64,000 nt of DNA from the NCBI GenBank assembly GCA_035276085.1, contig DATELY010000092.1:21714-85713 (forward strand). Direction: 5' to 3'. The position numbers and the translations under genes were made by a program. The notes under the pieces are model-generated. The model was not told the origin of the DNA. It did no database searches and saw nothing but the letters and a program-made list of their open reading frames with translations. This DNA comes from DATELY01 sp035276085 (lineage in GTDB: Bacteria; Pseudomonadota; Gammaproteobacteria; Steroidobacterales; Steroidobacteraceae). Position 1 is the stretch's first letter. The number at the start of each line of letters is the position of its first letter. Below, piece by piece: positions 25,912-33,508 of the stretch.

Positions 25912-26605
25912 CGGCACTCAAGTCGAATCGCACTCGCAGCTCGTCCTGTACCTGGACCGCACCCAATGCGACGCTGAAGGGTGTGATGCCGAACTCGGTC
26001 TGGCGGAGGGTGAACTCGCCCTTGGCATGCACGCGGTGGGCGTCGACCGTGACCGTGGCAGGAACGGGAATTTCGCGCCTCGCGCCTTTCAACGTGATGG
26101 CTGCGGTGATTTCCGGCTGAGGCAACCGACCGGCGATGCGAGTGGAGGCCAGCTCGATCTTGGGGTACTGCGCTCCATCGAGCACTTCTGCGCGCAGCAT
26201 GTTGGTTCGTGTACCGGCTTTGTCTTTGTCGGGAATATCGGGCGGAAAGTCGTTCCCCGCGGCGAGCCGCGCCTCGCGATCGTCCACGACGACATCGTTC
26301 ACAGGGAATTCCAGCTGAAATCCCGAGCGACTCAGCTGCTGCGGATGGACCCACACTCGACCGCTCAGCGCCTTCACGGTCATGACGTGATTGTGGCCGA
26401 GCCGCGCCATCGGCCCACCGCGGTACACGAGCACATAGACCTGCGAAGCGTCCGGATCGATCGTGTAGATCGTCGCCCCTTCCAACTGGGGCGCAGGAAC
26501 TTTCGTGGGGGGAGCCGGCGCTGGCGCTTCAACGACTCGTGGACGCGGGCACCCCGCCAGGAACAGAAGGATGCCGACCAACGCAACAGCGGCGCTACGA
26601 CGCAT
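25898..26605 (-). CDS. YceI-family lipoprotein
   Basis: Periplasm-facing lipoprotein with a YceI lipocalin-like barrel, thought to bind isoprenoid-type lipids. The ATG at 26605 is chosen because GGAGAGG lies just upstream and the product then begins with a lipoprotein signal peptide, MRRSAAVALVGILLFLAGC, with lipidation predicted at C19. A Pro/Ala linker (20-40) leads to the YceI domain (about 45-235; VWVHPQQLSRSGFQLEFPVND, ITLKGARREIPV). A second YceI protein is encoded about 1.3 kb away in the divergent operon. The tail overlaps the S46 gene. Confidence 0.82.
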   Translation of the reverse strand: MRRSAAVALVGILLFLAGCPRPRVVEAPAPAPPTKVPAPQLEGATIYTIDPDASQVYVLVYRGGPMARLGHNHVMTVKALSGRVWVHPQQLSRSGFQLEFPVNDVVVDDREARLAAGNDFPPDIPDKDKAGTRTNMLRAEVLDGAQYPKIELASTRIAGRLPQPEITAAITLKGARREIPVPATVTVDAHRVHAKGEFTLRQTEFGITPFSVALGAVQVQDELRVRFDLSAVTAP

Positions 26606-26688
26606 GAGCCTCTCCGACGTGAGTGGACGGGAATGAAAATACCTTAGACTTGAGTCCTCAGACGGGTCCGTCGCGTTCAAGAGGGCAC

Positions 26689-27246
26689 ATGTCTATTCCA
26701 TGGCGCAACACAGCAGCGCGTTACGGCGGCATCGCTCAGCTATTCCATTGGGCGATCGTCGCACTGATCATCACGCAATTCGTACTGGCGAATCGCGCGG
26801 GTGATCTGCCGCTCGGCGTGAAGAAAATTGCCGTCCTGGCGCAGCACAAGTCGGTGGGCATGACCGTGCTGATGCTGGCGCTCCTGCGCGTGACCTGGCG
26901 CTTCGCCAATCCCGTGCCTGAGGAACCCTCGACGATGCCAGCGTGGCAACGGCTGGCTGCACGCGGTTCGCACACGTTGCTGTACCTGCTGTTGTTCATC
27001 ATGCCGCTGAGCGGCTGGCTGATGTCATCGGCGCGCAACTTCCCCGTAAGCTGGTTCGGGCTGTTCACCTTTCCGGATCTCATCGAGCCCGATCGCGCCT
27101 TGTACGAACGCCTGCACGATGTGCATGAGTTGCTGGCTGGCACCTTGTTCGTGGTGGCCATCCTCCACGCACTCGCCGCGTTGAAGCATCACTTCTTCGA
27201 TCGCGACAACGTTTTGAGACGCATGCTGCCCGTGAGGTTGAAATGA
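26689..27246 (+). CDS. Cytochrome b561 (CybB family)
   Basis: Inner-membrane di-heme b cytochrome that can oxidise quinol. The chosen ATG at 26689 has AGAGGG just upstream and gives 185 aa. There are four membrane helices, with candidate heme-ligand His in LFHWAIV, AQHKSVGM, SHTLLY and the last helix (ILHALAALKHH). The stop overlaps the next gene as ATGA, so cytochrome b561 and YceI are co-translated, a pairing also seen in E. coli and many proteobacteria. This supports a shared role in quinone or isoprenoid redox chemistry. Confidence 0.9.
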   Translation: MSIPWRNTAARYGGIAQLFHWAIVALIITQFVLANRAGDLPLGVKKIAVLAQHKSVGMTVLMLALLRVTWRFANPVPEEPSTMPAWQRLAARGSHTLLYLLLFIMPLSGWLMSSARNFPVSWFGLFTFPDLIEPDRALYERLHDVHELLAGTLFVVAILHALAALKHHFFDRDNVLRRMLPVRLK

Positions 27247-27779
27247 AGCGCTCTACGATCGTCCTGTACATCCTCTCTCTCGGCGCCGGTGCCGTATACG
27301 GCGCTCAATGGCAGGCAGCGGCGCCACAAAGCCGACTCACGTTCAACGCGGTGCAGGCCGGGGCCGAATTTCAAGGACAGTTCAAACAATTCACGGCGAA
27401 CGTGACGTTCGATCCCGCAAAACCCACGGAGTGTCAGTTCGATGTCACGATCGCGACGACATCCGTCGACACTCAGGACGCGGAGCGGGACGACACGTTG
27501 AAGAGTGCGGATCTATTCGACGCCAAACGCTTTCCCCAATCGCGCTACCTGTCGAAAGGCTGCACCGCGCGCGGTCAACAGTTCATGAGCAATGGCAAGC
27601 TCACGTTGCGCAACGTCACGCGCGATGTGCCGATCACGTTCACCTTCGATGGCAAGACGCTGAAGGGCAGCGCGCAGGTGAAGCGCCTGGACTTCGGCGT
27701 CGGTCAGGGCGATTGGAAGGATACGGAATGGGTGGCGAACGAGGTGAAGGTTGGGTTCGTGCTGCAGCCGAAAAGCTGA
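27243..27779 (+). CDS. YceI-family periplasmic protein
   Basis: 178 aa with a cleavable signal peptide (about 1-20, ending VYGA) and one YceI domain starting at SRLTFNAVQAGAEFQGQFKQF. The barrel signature continues through SADLFDAKRFPQSRY and LTLRNVTRDVPITF. Its ATG overlaps the cytochrome b561 stop (27243-27246). The protein is soluble, in contrast to the lipoprotein paralogue at 25898-26605. Isoprenoid or quinone-like ligand binding is family knowledge and is not shown here. Confidence 0.9.
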   Translation: MKRSTIVLYILSLGAGAVYGAQWQAAAPQSRLTFNAVQAGAEFQGQFKQFTANVTFDPAKPTECQFDVTIATTSVDTQDAERDDTLKSADLFDAKRFPQSRYLSKGCTARGQQFMSNGKLTLRNVTRDVPITFTFDGKTLKGSAQVKRLDFGVGQGDWKDTEWVANEVKVGFVLQPKS

Positions 27780-27861
27780 GCTGTTCTGGTGTCGCGCCAG
27801 CCGCTCAGGGTGGTCGGCCTACGCTCGCGCGCTGGGCCATGTGTCCTCGATCATCCGCCCC

Positions 27862-28743
27862 TCATGCCTGCGCCTCAGCCAACAGCCGCGCAATCATCCG
27901 TTCGGCCTGCGGCTGGTAGGTGCCGCCGAACAGATTGAAGTGATTCAGAACGTGATAGAGCTGGTATAGCACGCGCCGCGTATCGGCACCGGCTGCCAAT
28001 GGCCAGGCACTTTCATACGCACGGTAGAAGTCCCTGCCAAAGCCGCCGAACAAGTGCGTCATCGCCAATTCGGCTTCGCGGTCAGCGTAGTACACGGCGG
28101 GATCGAAGATCACGGGTTGACCGTCACGGCCCACGGCGTAGTTGCCGTTCCAGAGATCGCCATGGATGAGCGATGGCCGGGGCGTATGACCGGTAAAGAA
28201 CGTCGGCACGAGCGCGATGAGTCGCGCGCCCTGGTCGAGCAACCGTGCAGTCGCGCCGTTTGCGCGGGCGCAATCCAATTGATACGTGAGACGTGCCTGT
28301 TGCCAGAACTCGATCCAATCCTCACACGGTGGATTCAGTTGCGGTGTCGAGCCGATGAAGTTGTCGCGATGCCATCCGAAGCGGTCGCAGGTTGCCCGGT
28401 GCAACCGAGCGAGCTGTTCGCCGAAGCGCGCGTCGCTCGCGTCACTGTTCGCGCCGAACTCGATCCACTCGAACACTGCATAGGCGTGAAGCGCCGTTTG
28501 CCGCGATACGATGACAGCCGGCGTGCGGATCGCGTCTGCGCGCGCGAGCTCGCGCAGTCCTTCGCACTCCGCGTCGAGCTGCGGCGCGACCGCGGACGGA
28601 CCGAATTTGAGAAAGACCGTACCTCGGCTGGTCTCCACTCGCAGGGCTGTGTGTATCGAGCCGCCGCCAACGGAACGCGCAGCAGGCGACAGGGTGCATC
28701 CCAAGGCACCCTGCAAATCCGCGGCGATGTCTGCGGGCAGCAT
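27862..28743 (-). CDS. Fructosamine-3-kinase family protein
   Basis: Predicted ATP-dependent small-molecule kinase that phosphorylates ketosamines (glycated amines) at the sugar O3, leading to deglycation. The ATG at 28743 gives 293 aa, the usual length. Motifs are SVGGGSIHTALR (glycine-rich region), VFLKFG (ATP Lys), HGDLWNGNYA (catalytic loop) and FDPAVYYADREAELAMTHLFGGF (metal Asp and family signature). The start lies 2 bp after the stop of the 2OG-Fe(II) dioxygenase gene, so the two form an operon. A longer reading upstream overlaps that gene and is rejected. Confidence 0.88.
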   Translation of the reverse strand: MLPADIAADLQGALGCTLSPAARSVGGGSIHTALRVETSRGTVFLKFGPSAVAPQLDAECEGLRELARADAIRTPAVIVSRQTALHAYAVFEWIEFGANSDASDARFGEQLARLHRATCDRFGWHRDNFIGSTPQLNPPCEDWIEFWQQARLTYQLDCARANGATARLLDQGARLIALVPTFFTGHTPRPSLIHGDLWNGNYAVGRDGQPVIFDPAVYYADREAELAMTHLFGGFGRDFYRAYESAWPLAAGADTRRVLYQLYHVLNHFNLFGGTYQPQAERMIARLLAEAQA

Positions 28744-28745
28744 GA

Positions 28746-29471
28746 TCAGGGCGATGGAGCCTGAAATCCGTTCGCACGATACGTCAGCACGAGGGTATCG
28801 CGAATGCCGGCTGCTTCGGCAGGCTGAATCGGTGTCGTCTCGTGGACCACACGAGCGTCGTCCAGCAGCAATGTCGTCCAGGGCGTCTGCATCGTGAAGC
28901 GCACGCCGGCATTGCTCGATGTTTCGAACACTCGCGTCTCGCCGCCGCGCACATCGCGCCGCTGCACGAGGATCACCGCGACGAAATCGACGCCGTCGCG
29001 ATGTGCTCCCTCCGGCGTCGGCCGCCCAATGCCCTCGGCCGTATCGATACGAAACTGATGCGCTTCGATGTACCACACAGGTGTACGCGCGAGCGTCGCG
29101 AGCACCTGACCCAGTCCGGATAGCAGCCGGGACCAGACGTCCTGCGAAGCGACTTCGAGTTCGATGGGCTCGAACCAACGCTCGATTCCGCCATGCAGCG
29201 CGTTGTAGTCGGTCGATTGCCAGTGTGCGCGGTGCGGCACGCGCTCCAGGCCGTCGCGATGTGCCAACGTCTGAATGAAGCATGCGTGCCGGCGATACCG
29301 ATAGCGTCCGCTGTCGCGCAGATACGTATCACGCGGCAGACGTTCCCAACTCGGCTTGAGCTCGTCGAGAGACTTCTCGTCCAGGTCGAGGTCGTGAATG
29401 AGACGCTGCGGCGCAATCAGCGCGTGCCCGGAAGCAGCGAGGGGTTTGGCGAGATCGAGTGGAGCAAGCAT
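28746..29471 (-). CDS. 2OG-Fe(II) dioxygenase, amino-acid hydroxylase-like (PF10014 type)
   Basis: Predicted Fe(II)/2-oxoglutarate-dependent hydroxylase related to L-isoleucine 4-hydroxylase. With the ATG at 29471 it is 241 aa. TTG at 29507 is an alternative start, but neither has a strong ribosome binding site. The iron ligands are visible as HRDGVDF (His and Asp two residues apart) and the distal His in RVVHETTPI. A C-terminal Arg in GIRDTLVLTYR may bind 2-oxoglutarate. It is co-transcribed with the fructosamine kinase immediately downstream. Substrate unknown; a free amino acid or amino-sugar conjugate is inferred. Confidence 0.78.
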   Translation of the reverse strand: MLAPLDLAKPLAASGHALIAPQRLIHDLDLDEKSLDELKPSWERLPRDTYLRDSGRYRYRRHACFIQTLAHRDGLERVPHRAHWQSTDYNALHGGIERWFEPIELEVASQDVWSRLLSGLGQVLATLARTPVWYIEAHQFRIDTAEGIGRPTPEGAHRDGVDFVAVILVQRRDVRGGETRVFETSSNAGVRFTMQTPWTTLLLDDARVVHETTPIQPAEAAGIRDTLVLTYRANGFQAPSP

Positions 29472-29522
29472 GGAGCGATGCTCGCCGAGAGTGTGCGCTG
29501 AGGGCAATGCGGTATAGCAACA

Positions 29523-29921
29523 TCAGCACTTCAACTCCCGCGCCTGCCGACGCAAGTCGCGCTTGCGGTCTTCCAAGCGCACGCCCTGCTTGGCGGAATA
29601 CCCCGCCCGCAATTGAGCGTCGATCTTCCGCAACCCGGAACGAATGCTCACGCACCGCTCCTTCTTCTTTTCCAAGGGCTCGCTCGCGCGGGGTTTGCGC
29701 CGTTGCGATTTCGGCAGGTCCACTTTCCCGGCCGGCACTGGCGTGAATGTACTCACGCGAGACGAATCCAATTCGACCGGCTTCGCGTGTTCGCCGCACG
29801 GCTGATCCGTGAACGTGGCGATGCCGTTCTCGGTGCAGCGATAAATCGGCGTTTGCGCCTGGAGCGCACTCGAGCCGGCGCACAGCAGGACGATCCCAGC
29901 CCAATGCAGACGCGTATCCAT
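29523..29921 (-). CDS. Secreted DUF4124-type protein
   Basis: 132 aa with a signal peptide (about 1-23, ending LQAQ). The mature protein begins with IYRCTENGIATFTDQPCG, the DUF4124 signature with two Cys. A Pro/Ser-rich linker follows, then a long basic, charged helix (KKKERCVSIRSGLRKIDAQL ... RKRDLRRQARELKC) ending in Cys. AAGGAG sits 6 nt before the ATG. Function unknown; such proteins are common in the periplasm of gamma- and betaproteobacteria. Confidence 0.75.
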   Translation of the reverse strand: MDTRLHWAGIVLLCAGSSALQAQTPIYRCTENGIATFTDQPCGEHAKPVELDSSRVSTFTPVPAGKVDLPKSQRRKPRASEPLEKKKERCVSIRSGLRKIDAQLRAGYSAKQGVRLEDRKRDLRRQARELKC

Positions 29922-30009
29922 ACACCACTCCTTGGCCCACTATCGACAGCATGGAGTATGCGATGGCGCCACGCAGCGCCGACTGGTTGTGCAAATGCGC
30001 AGTTTTGCG

Positions 30010-30948
30010 TCAGCCCCAGCGCTCGAGAATGCGCTCGGCTTGATTGCGTAACAGGCGGCCGAACCCGACCGAGTCATAGAACTCGTTGAGCGCCGCGAGA
30101 TCGGGAGAGCGGCGCTTGAGACCTCGAGCATCCACGGCGAGCGGCATGTCGCACGCGATCGCGGTGAGCTGCCGGGCCAGGAACACGCCTTCTCTGTGGT
30201 CGCGCAGTTGACCGACTACAAACCCGGCATTGCGCAGCTTGAGTTTGAGCACGCGGTCGAGGCCATCGTACAGGTGGTGCAGCGACTCGAAGTGCCGGAG
30301 CAACAGGGATGCGGTCTTGGGCCCGATACCGGGCACGCCGCGGATATTGTCGACGGCATCGCCAATCAGCGCGAGATAGCACGCCATGCGCTCGGGGACG
30401 ACACCGAAGCGCCCGGCGATCTGCTCGTATGCATAGCGCTTCTCGCCGATGTAATCCCAATATTCATCGCCCATGCGAATCAGCTGCGCCAGATCCTTGT
30501 CGCGCGTGACGACGACCACGTTGCGGCCTTCCGCGCGCATCAAGGTCGTCAACGTGCCGATGATGTCGTCCGCTTCGTACTCGGAGCTCACGAATGCGGC
30601 CACGCCCATGGCCGCACACAGCTCGCGGCACAGCGCGAACTGACGCTTCAGGTCCTGAGGCGCGGGCTCGCGATTGGCCTTGTAGGCCGGATACAGTCGA
30701 TTGCGGAATGACGTGACGAGGCTGGCATCGAAGGCGACTGCGATGTGCGCAGGTCCAACCTGCTCGATCAGATCGCCCAGGAAGCGCCCGAAGCCGTGCA
30801 GCGCGTTCACCGGGTTGCCATCGGCATCGGTGAGATTCAAGGGCACCGAGTGATACGCACGAAATACGAAGACCGAAGCGTCGATGAGGTAGACAGGGCT
30901 TGCCGCGGCGGACGAAGCGAGAGCGAGAGACTGCGGAAGTGCTGACAT
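30010..30948 (-). CDS. Stand-alone 5'-3' exonuclease (PolA N-terminal / ExoIX family)
   Basis: Flap/5' nuclease of 312 aa, similar to the first domain of DNA polymerase I but without polymerase. The metal-binding carboxylates are all present: LIDASVFVFRAYH, AFDAS, YEADDIIG, TRDKDLAQL and GDAVDNIRGVPGIGPKTA, the last also being the H3TH DNA-binding motif. The intact acidic cluster suggests a catalytically active enzyme, in contrast to E. coli Xni, which has lost part of it. An Ala/Ser-rich leader precedes VYLIDAS. A family B repeat lies 25 nt upstream of its start. Confidence 0.88.
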   Translation of the reverse strand: MSALPQSLALASSAAASPVYLIDASVFVFRAYHSVPLNLTDADGNPVNALHGFGRFLGDLIEQVGPAHIAVAFDASLVTSFRNRLYPAYKANREPAPQDLKRQFALCRELCAAMGVAAFVSSEYEADDIIGTLTTLMRAEGRNVVVVTRDKDLAQLIRMGDEYWDYIGEKRYAYEQIAGRFGVVPERMACYLALIGDAVDNIRGVPGIGPKTASLLLRHFESLHHLYDGLDRVLKLKLRNAGFVVGQLRDHREGVFLARQLTAIACDMPLAVDARGLKRRSPDLAALNEFYDSVGFGRLLRNQAERILERWG

Positions 30949-30973
30949 CAGATGGCGGGCTCGCCTGCGAGGT

Positions 30974-31043
30974 TATGGCGGGAGGGACGTAATGGCGTCA
31001 GAAAAGCACTGTTTACGCCATCCCGCCATCCCGTCTCACGACA
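30974..31043. repeat. Family B tandem-unit inverted repeat, copy 2 (short)
   Basis: Left arm (ATGGCGGG, ACGTA, ATGGCGT) and right arm (TTACGCC, ATCCCGCC, ATCCCGTC) pair imperfectly over about 20 bp. The element ends exactly at the stop codon of the HNH gene (31044-31046) and begins 25 nt upstream of the exonuclease start. It lacks the longer GAACGTCAATT and GTACGCGAATTTC flanks of copies 1 and 3. Confidence 0.7.
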
Positions 31044-31658
31044 CTAGGCTCGACCAACTCCCTTCAACCGCGCGTGCAATGGGCTCGAGCGTGGGAAATG
31101 GGCGAGCAAGTATTCCATCTGGTCCGCGAGCACGCGCCGACCTTTCAGATAGATGTATTCGGCGTAGGTCGGCGTGAAGGGCACGGCAATCAGCTGCAAA
31201 CCCGCTTGCTCGGGTGTTTTCGACGCCTTGAGGTTGTTGCAGCGGCGGCAGGCTGTGACGACGTTGTTCCAGGTATCGCGTCCGCCCTGGCTCAACGGCC
31301 GGACGTGATCGCGTGAGAGCTGGCTGCTCGGGAAACGTTCCCCGCAGTAAAGGCACAGGTGCGCATCGCGCTTGAACAACGTCTGGTTGTTCAATGGGGG
31401 CGTGTAGTCGCCGCGGAGATTGCCGGGGTTATGCGTGTGGCCGAGCGTGGCGATGATCGTGTTGACTTCGACGATCGTGCGCTGACCGCTACGGGCATTC
31501 GTGCCGCCGAACAGCCGATACAAGCGGCTGCCGCAGGCGTAGGCGACCTGCTCGGTGTGATACAGACGGACCGCGTCCCGGTAGTCGATCCACTCCAGGG
31601 GCATTCCTGACACATCCGTACGCAGGATTTCTTGCGTCAAGTTGTACAAGTGGTGCAC
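31044..31658 (-). CDS. HNH endonuclease family protein
   Basis: 204 aa. The HNH module is at about 98-155: LCLYCGERFPSSQLSRDHVRP with the zinc CxxC and the catalytic DH, WNNVVTACRRCNNLKA with the conserved Asn pair and second CxxC, and a Lys. The N-terminal part (EWIDYRDAVRLYHTEQVAY) is typical of a widespread chromosomal HNH family of unknown role, not of restriction or intron-encoded enzymes. M1 (31658) is kept because LRTDVSGMPLEW resembles the start of family members. M19 is an alternative. No mobile-element context. Confidence 0.85.
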   Translation of the reverse strand: MHHLYNLTQEILRTDVSGMPLEWIDYRDAVRLYHTEQVAYACGSRLYRLFGGTNARSGQRTIVEVNTIIATLGHTHNPGNLRGDYTPPLNNQTLFKRDAHLCLYCGERFPSSQLSRDHVRPLSQGGRDTWNNVVTACRRCNNLKASKTPEQAGLQLIAVPFTPTYAEYIYLKGRRVLADQMEYLLAHFPRSSPLHARLKGVGRA

Positions 31659-31894
31659 GACTCGATCAGTTCGCCAGCTGTGGTGACTCGTTCTGTACTC
31701 GCGCTGTGATCATCGACGCGCCGCAGTTGTCGCCGATCGACTTCGTCTGCGGCCAACGTCCTGTAAGATACGCGAGGCCTGTGCAATAATTCAACGGCGC
31801 TAAGCCTTTCACCTGATTAAGGTATTTCATCGGCCGTGTCGTCCAGACCACGGCTTCGACCGGGCTCGAGCCACGGTTTACGTGCGGAGGTTGC

Positions 31895-33019
31895 ATGACA
31901 GTAGTCCTGGGCGTACTCAAGGAGTCCGCGCCCGGAGAGTGCCGAGTCGCGCTCGTGCCGGAAGTGGCGGGCAAGTTCATCAAAGCCGGCGCGCGTGTCG
32001 TCATCGAACGCGGCGCGGGTACTCGGGCACAGTTTCCGGATTCGCTGTTCAAAGACGTCGAGTTCGTCGACTCCGCAGCCGCGGTGCTGGCGCAGTCGGA
32101 TGTCCTCTGCAAGGTTCAGCCTCCCGAGCTCGGCGAGATCGCTGCTTTGAAGACCGGCGCCATCACGATTGGTTTCATGTACGGGCATAACCGGCCGGAC
32201 ATGGTGAAGGCGCTGCGTGAACGGCAGATTACGAGCTTCGCAATGGAGCTCGTGCCGCGTATCTCGCGCGCACAGTCGATGGATGCGCTGTCATCCCAGG
32301 CGGCGGCCGCAGGCTATAAGGCCGTACTGATCGCCGCGAACGCACTCGATAAGTTCCTGCCCATGCTCACCACGGCGGCGGGCACGATCCGCCCCGCACA
32401 CGTGCTGGTAATCGGCGCCGGGGTCGCAGGCCTGCAGGCGATCGCGACGGCCAAGCGTCTGGGCGCAGTCGTCGAGGCGTACGACGTGCGTTCGGCGACG
32501 AAAGAGCAGGTGAAATCGCTCGGCGCAAAGTTCATTGAGACCGGCGTGTCGGCAGAAGGGCAAGGTGGTTACGCCCGTGAGCTCACAGCCGAAGAGAAGG
32601 CTCAGCAACAGCAGGTGTTGGAGCAGCGGATTGCGGCCGCCGATGCGGTGATCACCACGGCGGCAGTACCCGGGCGTCCCGCTCCGCGCATCATTCGTCC
32701 CGAAGCCGTCCAGGGCATGAAGCCGGGTGCCGTGCTGGTGGACATCGCCGCGGAAACGGGCGGCAATTGCGAGCTGACCAAGCCGGGCGAAACCGTGGTC
32801 GTCAACGGTGTGAAAATCATCGGTCCACTCAATCTCGCGAGCCAGCTCTCCTTTCACGCGAGCGAGATGTACGCACGGAACATCTTCAACTTCTTGCAGC
32901 CGGCCCTCAAAGGCGGCGAGTTGCAGATCGACTGGAGCGATGAAGTCTTTGCGCAGTCGGCACTGACTTTCGCTGGCGAAATCAAACACGAGGTGACGAA
33001 GAAAGCGGTTGGCGGTTAG
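31895..33019 (+). CDS. pntAA: NAD(P) transhydrogenase subunit alpha, part 1 (NAD-binding)
   Basis: dI domain of proton-translocating transhydrogenase, which passes hydride from NADH to NADP+ using the proton gradient. The 374-aa cytoplasmic subunit has the Ala-DH/PNT fold: LKESAPGECRVALVPEV at the N-terminus, VIGAGVAGLQAIATAKRLGA as the nucleotide-binding motif, and the mobile loop near GYARELTAEEK. The split alpha subunit (AA plus AB) is a common arrangement outside enterobacteria. GGAGG lies 5 nt before the ATG. The last four codons (AVGG) and the stop lie inside a family A inverted repeat, so this C-terminus is repeat-encoded. Confidence 0.95.
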   Translation: MTVVLGVLKESAPGECRVALVPEVAGKFIKAGARVVIERGAGTRAQFPDSLFKDVEFVDSAAAVLAQSDVLCKVQPPELGEIAALKTGAITIGFMYGHNRPDMVKALRERQITSFAMELVPRISRAQSMDALSSQAAAAGYKAVLIAANALDKFLPMLTTAAGTIRPAHVLVIGAGVAGLQAIATAKRLGAVVEAYDVRSATKEQVKSLGAKFIETGVSAEGQGGYARELTAEEKAQQQQVLEQRIAAADAVITTAAVPGRPAPRIIRPEAVQGMKPGAVLVDIAAETGGNCELTKPGETVVVNGVKIIGPLNLASQLSFHASEMYARNIFNFLQPALKGGELQIDWSDEVFAQSALTFAGEIKHEVTKKAVGG

Positions 33020-33119
33020 CGGTTGGCGGTTGGTTCGGAGCGCCGGCCGGCGCAGAACCAACCCTGCCGCACCCTCGACCCTCTTTTCCGAACCAACCGC
33101 CAACCGCTAACCGCTAACC
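33005..33119. repeat. Family A heptamer inverted repeat, copy 1 (within pnt operon)
   Basis: Left arm 33005-33038 is four GCGGTTG/GCGGTTA heptamers plus GTTCGG. Right arm 33088-33119 is its reverse complement, with one mismatch over 32 bp. The 49-nt loop contains the 14-bp palindrome GCGCCGGCCGGCGC (33040-33053). The left arm encodes the end of PntAA including its TAG, and the right arm ends 9 nt before the PntAB ATG. In mRNA this would form a very stable hairpin between the two cistrons. Confidence 0.85.
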
Positions 33120-33128
33120 ACTACTCTT

Positions 33129-33434
33129 ATGATCGACGGCGTCATCGCTCTCTATATCTTCATGCTCGCGGCGTTTACGGGCTACGAAGTCATCTCACGC
33201 GTGCCCGTGATCCTGCATACGCCATTGATGTCAGGCTCGAACTTCGTTCACGGCATCGTGCTCGTCGGTGCGATGGTGGCGCTGGGACACGCGGATACCA
33301 CGCTCGAAAAGGTGATCGGCTTCGTCGGCGTGATCCTTGCGGCGGGCAATGCCGTCGGCGGCTACGTGGTGACCGAACGCATGTTGGAAATGTTCAAGTC
33401 GAGCGGCCAGAAGCACAAGAAGAGTGGCCACTAG
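33129..33434 (+). CDS. pntAB: NAD(P) transhydrogenase subunit alpha, part 2 (membrane)
   Basis: Small membrane subunit of 101 aa with three hydrophobic helices (about 3-25, 35-55, 62-85), completing the dII proton channel together with PntB. The sequence begins MIDGVIALYIFMLAAFTGYEVI and ends with a basic tail. No Shine-Dalgarno is visible: the 9 nt between the repeat and the ATG are ACTACTCTT-like. Initiation probably depends on an unstructured start region or on altered translation around the hairpin. Confidence 0.93.
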   Translation: MIDGVIALYIFMLAAFTGYEVISRVPVILHTPLMSGSNFVHGIVLVGAMVALGHADTTLEKVIGFVGVILAAGNAVGGYVVTERMLEMFKSSGQKHKKSGH

Positions 33435-33508
33435 CGCCACGGATGCAAGAACGCCAGGAATTCCTTCACGCCGGCTGCGCGCGCACAGCCCTTCGAGAGG
33501 TTTCGTCG

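Noticed and set aside
31044..31658. HNH gene as part of a homing intron or restriction system
   Set aside because: No intron or intein boundaries, no methylase or toxin partner, and the protein resembles a widespread housekeeping-located HNH family.
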